In this document: positions 60,977 through 64,000 of the stretch, one piece after another | How positions within the stretch are numbered: the first letter of the stretch is position 1 | Layout of the letters: each line of letters opens with the position of its first letter | Notes under the pieces: model-generated | What the model saw: the letters and a program-made list of their open reading frames with translations, nothing else | Databases searched by the model: none | What the model was told of the DNA's origin: nothing | Translations under genes and position numbers: made by a program | Source: Niabella pedocola | GTDB lineage: Bacteria > Bacteroidota > Bacteroidia > Chitinophagales > Chitinophagaceae | Assembly (NCBI RefSeq): GCF_021044425.1 | Contig: NZ_JAJNEC010000004.1 | Location: forward strand, 372,001-436,000 | DNA: 64,000 nucleotides | Reading direction: 5' to 3'

Positions 60977-62170
60977 TTATGGTTTTACTGAAAATTTATA
61001 ATAAGAAACGGTATGATAGGTTGCACCTGGCTTTAACACTACACTTGGAAATGCAGGCTGGTTCGGTGAATCGGGGAAGTGCTGCGTCTCCGCGCAAAAA
61101 GCACCACGGTGAATATCTTTTGCACCGGACTTCAACGTGTTCTTGCCTTCATTAAAGTTTCCGCTGTAAAATTGCAGGCCCGGCTCCTGGGTATAGATAT
61201 CCATTACCACGCCCGACTGGTCGCCGGTGAAGGTAGCCGCATGGGTTAAGCCGTAGGCGCCCTTGGTTCCGTTTAATACATAGTTATGATCATAGCCCCT
61301 GCCGTATTTCAGTTGCACATTATCGGCCCCGATGCGGGCGCCAATGGCTTCCGGTTTTGTAAAATCAAAAGGCGTACCGGCTACGGGCTCCAGCTTGCCG
61401 GTAGGGATCAGTGTTGAATCTACCGGTGTGTATTTATCCGCATAGATCTGAGCCGTGTGCTTCAGGATATCACCGCTGCCCTCACCATTGAGGTTAAAGT
61501 ACGCATGATTGGTAAGATTCACAACGGTGTTCTTACTGGTTTGAGCACTATAATCCATTTTTATCGCGTTATCTGAAGTAACACTGTACGTTACTTTTAC
61601 CTTCAGCTCACCCGGGAATCCTTCCTCCATATCGGGACTGGTATAGCTTAACTCCAGTGTAGTGTCGTTGGGCTGAACGGCATCCCATACCACGTACTGG
61701 AATCCTTTCTTACCCCCGTGCAGGCTGTTGGGCCCGTTGTTGGACGCCAGGGTATATTCCTGTCCATCCAGCTTAAAACGTGCATGTGCTATACGGTTGC
61801 CATAGCGGCCGATCGTAGCACCCAGATAGGCTTCTGTTGCTTTTTGATAGCCTTCCGCGCTGCTGAGCCCTATCACCACATCGGTAGGTTTCCCCGACTT
61901 GTCGGGCACCCAAAGTCCTACGATACGGCCTCCGTAACTGGTAATGGCCACGCGCATTCCGTTGTTATTTTTTAAGGTATACAACCCGGTTTTCTTTCCG
62001 TCGATGGTTGTTTCAAAGTTTGCGGGGCTCAGTGCCGAAGCGCTATCGGTTCCGGCTACCGCGGCACTGTCGGTGCCTCCCTGCGCACCTTCCTTATTTT
62101 CCGGGCTCTTGCAGGAAAGGATGCCTGCGGCCATTAACGAAAAGGTTACCATTTTAAGCGTTTGATTCAT
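60977..62170 (-). CDS. galM: Aldose 1-epimerase (galactose mutarotase), lipoprotein
   Basis: 397 residues from the ATG at 62168-62170 (MNQTLKMVTFSLMAAGILSC); lipobox ILSCK. Motifs: YGGRIVGLWVPDK, GATIGRYGNRIAHARFKLDG, NNGPNSLHGGKKGFQ (catalytic His), NLTNHAYFNLNGEGSG and the catalytic Glu in TQEPGLQFYSGNF. It interconverts alpha and beta anomers of sugars. Its lipid anchor places it at the envelope. A few further ATGs lie upstream to 62185. Confidence 0.94.
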   Translation of the reverse strand: MNQTLKMVTFSLMAAGILSCKSPENKEGAQGGTDSAAVAGTDSASALSPANFETTIDGKKTGLYTLKNNNGMRVAITSYGGRIVGLWVPDKSGKPTDVVIGLSSAEGYQKATEAYLGATIGRYGNRIAHARFKLDGQEYTLASNNGPNSLHGGKKGFQYVVWDAVQPNDTTLELSYTSPDMEEGFPGELKVKVTYSVTSDNAIKMDYSAQTSKNTVVNLTNHAYFNLNGEGSGDILKHTAQIYADKYTPVDSTLIPTGKLEPVAGTPFDFTKPEAIGARIGADNVQLKYGRGYDHNYVLNGTKGAYGLTHAATFTGDQSGVVMDIYTQEPGLQFYSGNFNEGKNTLKSGAKDIHRGAFCAETQHFPDSPNQPAFPSVVLKPGATYHTVSYYKFSVKP

Positions 62171-62221
62171 GTGTATCATTTTCAATTTTGTTTTTGAATA
62201 TTTAAATTTACAGATCCTTTT

Positions 62222-64000
62222 TTAAGGTACCACCGGAAATGCCACAACCCTTAAACGGGTAAATCCATACGGGATCAACGTAAGCGGTACTTCTTCTGCA
62301 GCCACTGTTCCTTTGTAAATACCTTCCCGGTCAGATACCGGCTGATCGGCTACTTTTCCTTTATCGGCACGCCAGGCCGGTATTTGCTTACCGGTAACCG
62401 TGATGGCAACCGGCGCCATGCCCTGTACCCATTTAAAATCCTTACCCAATGGTTGTTCTGTTACTTTTAATTCCGAAGGGCGTTCGATGCTCTTCTTTAA
62501 TAATCCATAGTTCCAGGGATCTTTTGTCGTTAATGTTTCATAGGGACCTTCAGCCGCCTCGGTATCTGTAGCTATCTGTTCCTGCAATTTCAATGCATAT
62601 ACCAGGGGGCCCCGTTCGATGGTTCTCGAATTGCGCCCCCAATTGCTCACTTGGATAGTCATGGGTAGTTTAAGCCGCACCACATCGCCGGTCTTCCAGG
62701 TCCGGCGCAGGGTTACCAGCCCCTGGTGTACATCCGGCTGTTGCCGCCGGTTGTTGATCCAAAGTTCCGGCTGCTGACACCAGGATGGAATCCGCAGTAA
62801 AAAAGGAAAAGATACAGCCGTTCCCGTCTTTACTTCAAACAGGATCTCATCGCTGAACGGATAGGTGGTTTTTTCGGTGATCGTTACAGACCGGGAGCCG
62901 ACGGTAGTGGTTAATTCACTGGGCGCATACACCAACGCGGCAATCCCATCCTGTGCTGTTTTATGCCAGAGGTTACCGGCAAACTTGGGCCAGCCCTGGT
63001 GCATATTTGCCAGACAGCAACTGTACCCGCTGCGGGCACCAAATACGTTGTTCATCTGGCGGTCGAAGGGCAGTGAAAAATCATATACTCCCCGCTCCAC
63101 GGCCACCTGGTTGGCGATCTGGAAATATTGTTTGTTGTTAAAGTCGGCTGTGGTTTGCGGTGGAAACGCATTAAAGGTCATCCGCTCCAGGGCATCTGCA
63201 AACTTCAGGTCGCCGGTAATTGAAAGCGCTTCTTCCATAGAGAACATCGTTTCTACAATTGCGCATAACTCCGTACCCTGTGTAGGCAGGTTGCCGTGCA
63301 GGTCTTCATCGGCCGAAAAGATACCGTTGGGCAGGCCGTGCAACAGCATGATGTCTTTCCAGCCGGTGTTCAGTATATCAATATATTTTTTATTGCCGGT
63401 CCGTTCATAGTTGAGCGCCGGTTCTTTAATGGCCATCCCTACATTTACGCCATGACGGGTCATCCAGGCCTTGTTATTCTGAAATGCCGCCGCATGCATT
63501 ACCCAGTCGCGCCCGCCAAACATAGAACTCCATGGCAAGGACTGGTCCCGGATCAGCGCCGCCAATTGCAACAGGAACGGTTCTTTGGTAACCTGGTACA
63601 ACCATTGTGCAACCAGCATGTTTTCAGATCCGCGGGATACCGCCCACTCCGTCCACTTCGAAAGCGGCGCATTTTTTAATGCCGCTTCCTGGTAGCGGAA
63701 ATAACGCAGCATAAACGGCAGTACCCTTTTGTCCTTAGTGGCACTGTAGTATTGCTGCATTACTTTTAGCATAACCATTTTGGGCCACCAGTCTTCGCCT
63801 TTACCGGCTTCTTCGGGGGTGATCGCTTTTCCTGTTTCCCGCTCGTATGTTGTAAGCGGACCAAAATATCCGGAAGGCCGCTGATGTTCCAATGTCCAGT
63901 TAATGTACTTCAGCACCTTTGCTTTTAACAGCGGATCGTTCAGCAGGTAGGCCACCGGAACCGCACCGTCTAACCAATAAGGTGTTTCCTCCCACCCGTC
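62222..64000 (-). CDS. GH127-like (DUF1680) protein, 5' end outside the window
   Basis: Partial: the frame is open to base 64000 (DGWEETPYWLDGAVPVAYLLND...), so the start lies beyond the edge; an internal GTG at 63955 is not the true start. 592 codons are visible. The barrel has repeats of W-E-E-T-P-Y-W-L-D-G and the cysteine pair GYSCCLANMHQGWPKF, where family members place the catalytic cysteine environment. The beta-sandwich C-terminal part includes NWGRNSRTIERGPLVYALKL. Known members release beta-L-arabinofuranose. It precedes galM by 51 bases on the same strand. Confidence 0.85.
   Translation of the reverse strand, partial: DGWEETPYWLDGAVPVAYLLNDPLLKAKVLKYINWTLEHQRPSGYFGPLTTYERETGKAITPEEAGKGEDWWPKMVMLKVMQQYYSATKDKRVLPFMLRYFRYQEAALKNAPLSKWTEWAVSRGSENMLVAQWLYQVTKEPFLLQLAALIRDQSLPWSSMFGGRDWVMHAAAFQNNKAWMTRHGVNVGMAIKEPALNYERTGNKKYIDILNTGWKDIMLLHGLPNGIFSADEDLHGNLPTQGTELCAIVETMFSMEEALSITGDLKFADALERMTFNAFPPQTTADFNNKQYFQIANQVAVERGVYDFSLPFDRQMNNVFGARSGYSCCLANMHQGWPKFAGNLWHKTAQDGIAALVYAPSELTTTVGSRSVTITEKTTYPFSDEILFEVKTGTAVSFPFLLRIPSWCQQPELWINNRRQQPDVHQGLVTLRRTWKTGDVVRLKLPMTIQVSNWGRNSRTIERGPLVYALKLQEQIATDTEAAEGPYETLTTKDPWNYGLLKKSIERPSELKVTEQPLGKDFKWVQGMAPVAITVTGKQIPAWRADKGKVADQPVSDREGIYKGTVAAEEVPLTLIPYGFTRLRVVAFPVVP

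Noticed and set aside
1..64000. tRNA and rRNA genes
   Set aside because: No cloverleaf or rRNA-like stretch was noticed on either strand; a dedicated tRNA search was not possible.

Overview
The window looks like chromosomal DNA from a Bacteroidota bacterium, most likely of the Chitinophagaceae. The evidence is two SusC/SusD pairs, many lipoproteins with a Bacteroidota-style signal peptide, a cbb3 oxidase with CcoN and CcoO fused in one chain, Bacteroidota -7 promoter boxes (TAnnTTTG) and a moderate GC content. The family level is inference; no rRNA or tRNA gene was found.

Layout. 1-5943: partial pyridoxamine-phosphate-oxidase-like gene, Nudix hydrolase, DinB/YfiT protein, FKBP isomerase, a DUF234-type AAA+ ATPase preceded by a striking 16-bp repeat, an orphan ABC ATPase and aspartate kinase. 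5961-14379: a YafK-type L,D-transpeptidase fused to a TonB-C-like domain, threonine aldolase, Pgi, a DUF151 nuclease, IspE, ornithine aminotransferase and two membrane proteins. 14807-16751: a sigma factor and an overlapping membrane protein that carries rearranged SusC motifs. 16914-20910: two sulfatases and a DUF1080 protein. 20963-22856: MscS channel and SirB1-like protein.

22921-31836 (minus) is a full cbb3 cytochrome oxidase operon, ccoI-S-NO-Q-P-G-H plus a SafE-like membrane protein; ccoQ and ccoS are very short genes read directly from the bases. It is divergent from a BlaI/M56-peptidase pair (31970-34060). A GroES-like protein and a cupin follow, then a decayed REP-associated tyrosine transposase with repeats (35070-35700), a cyclophilin lipoprotein, a GH20 hexosaminidase and ApbE.

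39743-60112 (minus) is a 12-gene, 20-kb SusCD locus closed by a strong terminator. It encodes two SusC/SusD pairs, two fasciclin lipoproteins (one with a discoidin-like C-terminus), DUF5007-, DUF5008- and DUF1735-type proteins, an M60-like protein that has lost its zinc ligands, an alkaline-phosphatase-superfamily protein and a phosphodiester-glycosidase-like protein. It has no recognisable glycoside hydrolase or lyase, so it looks like a surface binding and phosphodiester-processing system of unknown target; this is the best candidate for an undescribed system. Upstream on the same strand lie galM and a GH127-like gene cut by the window edge.
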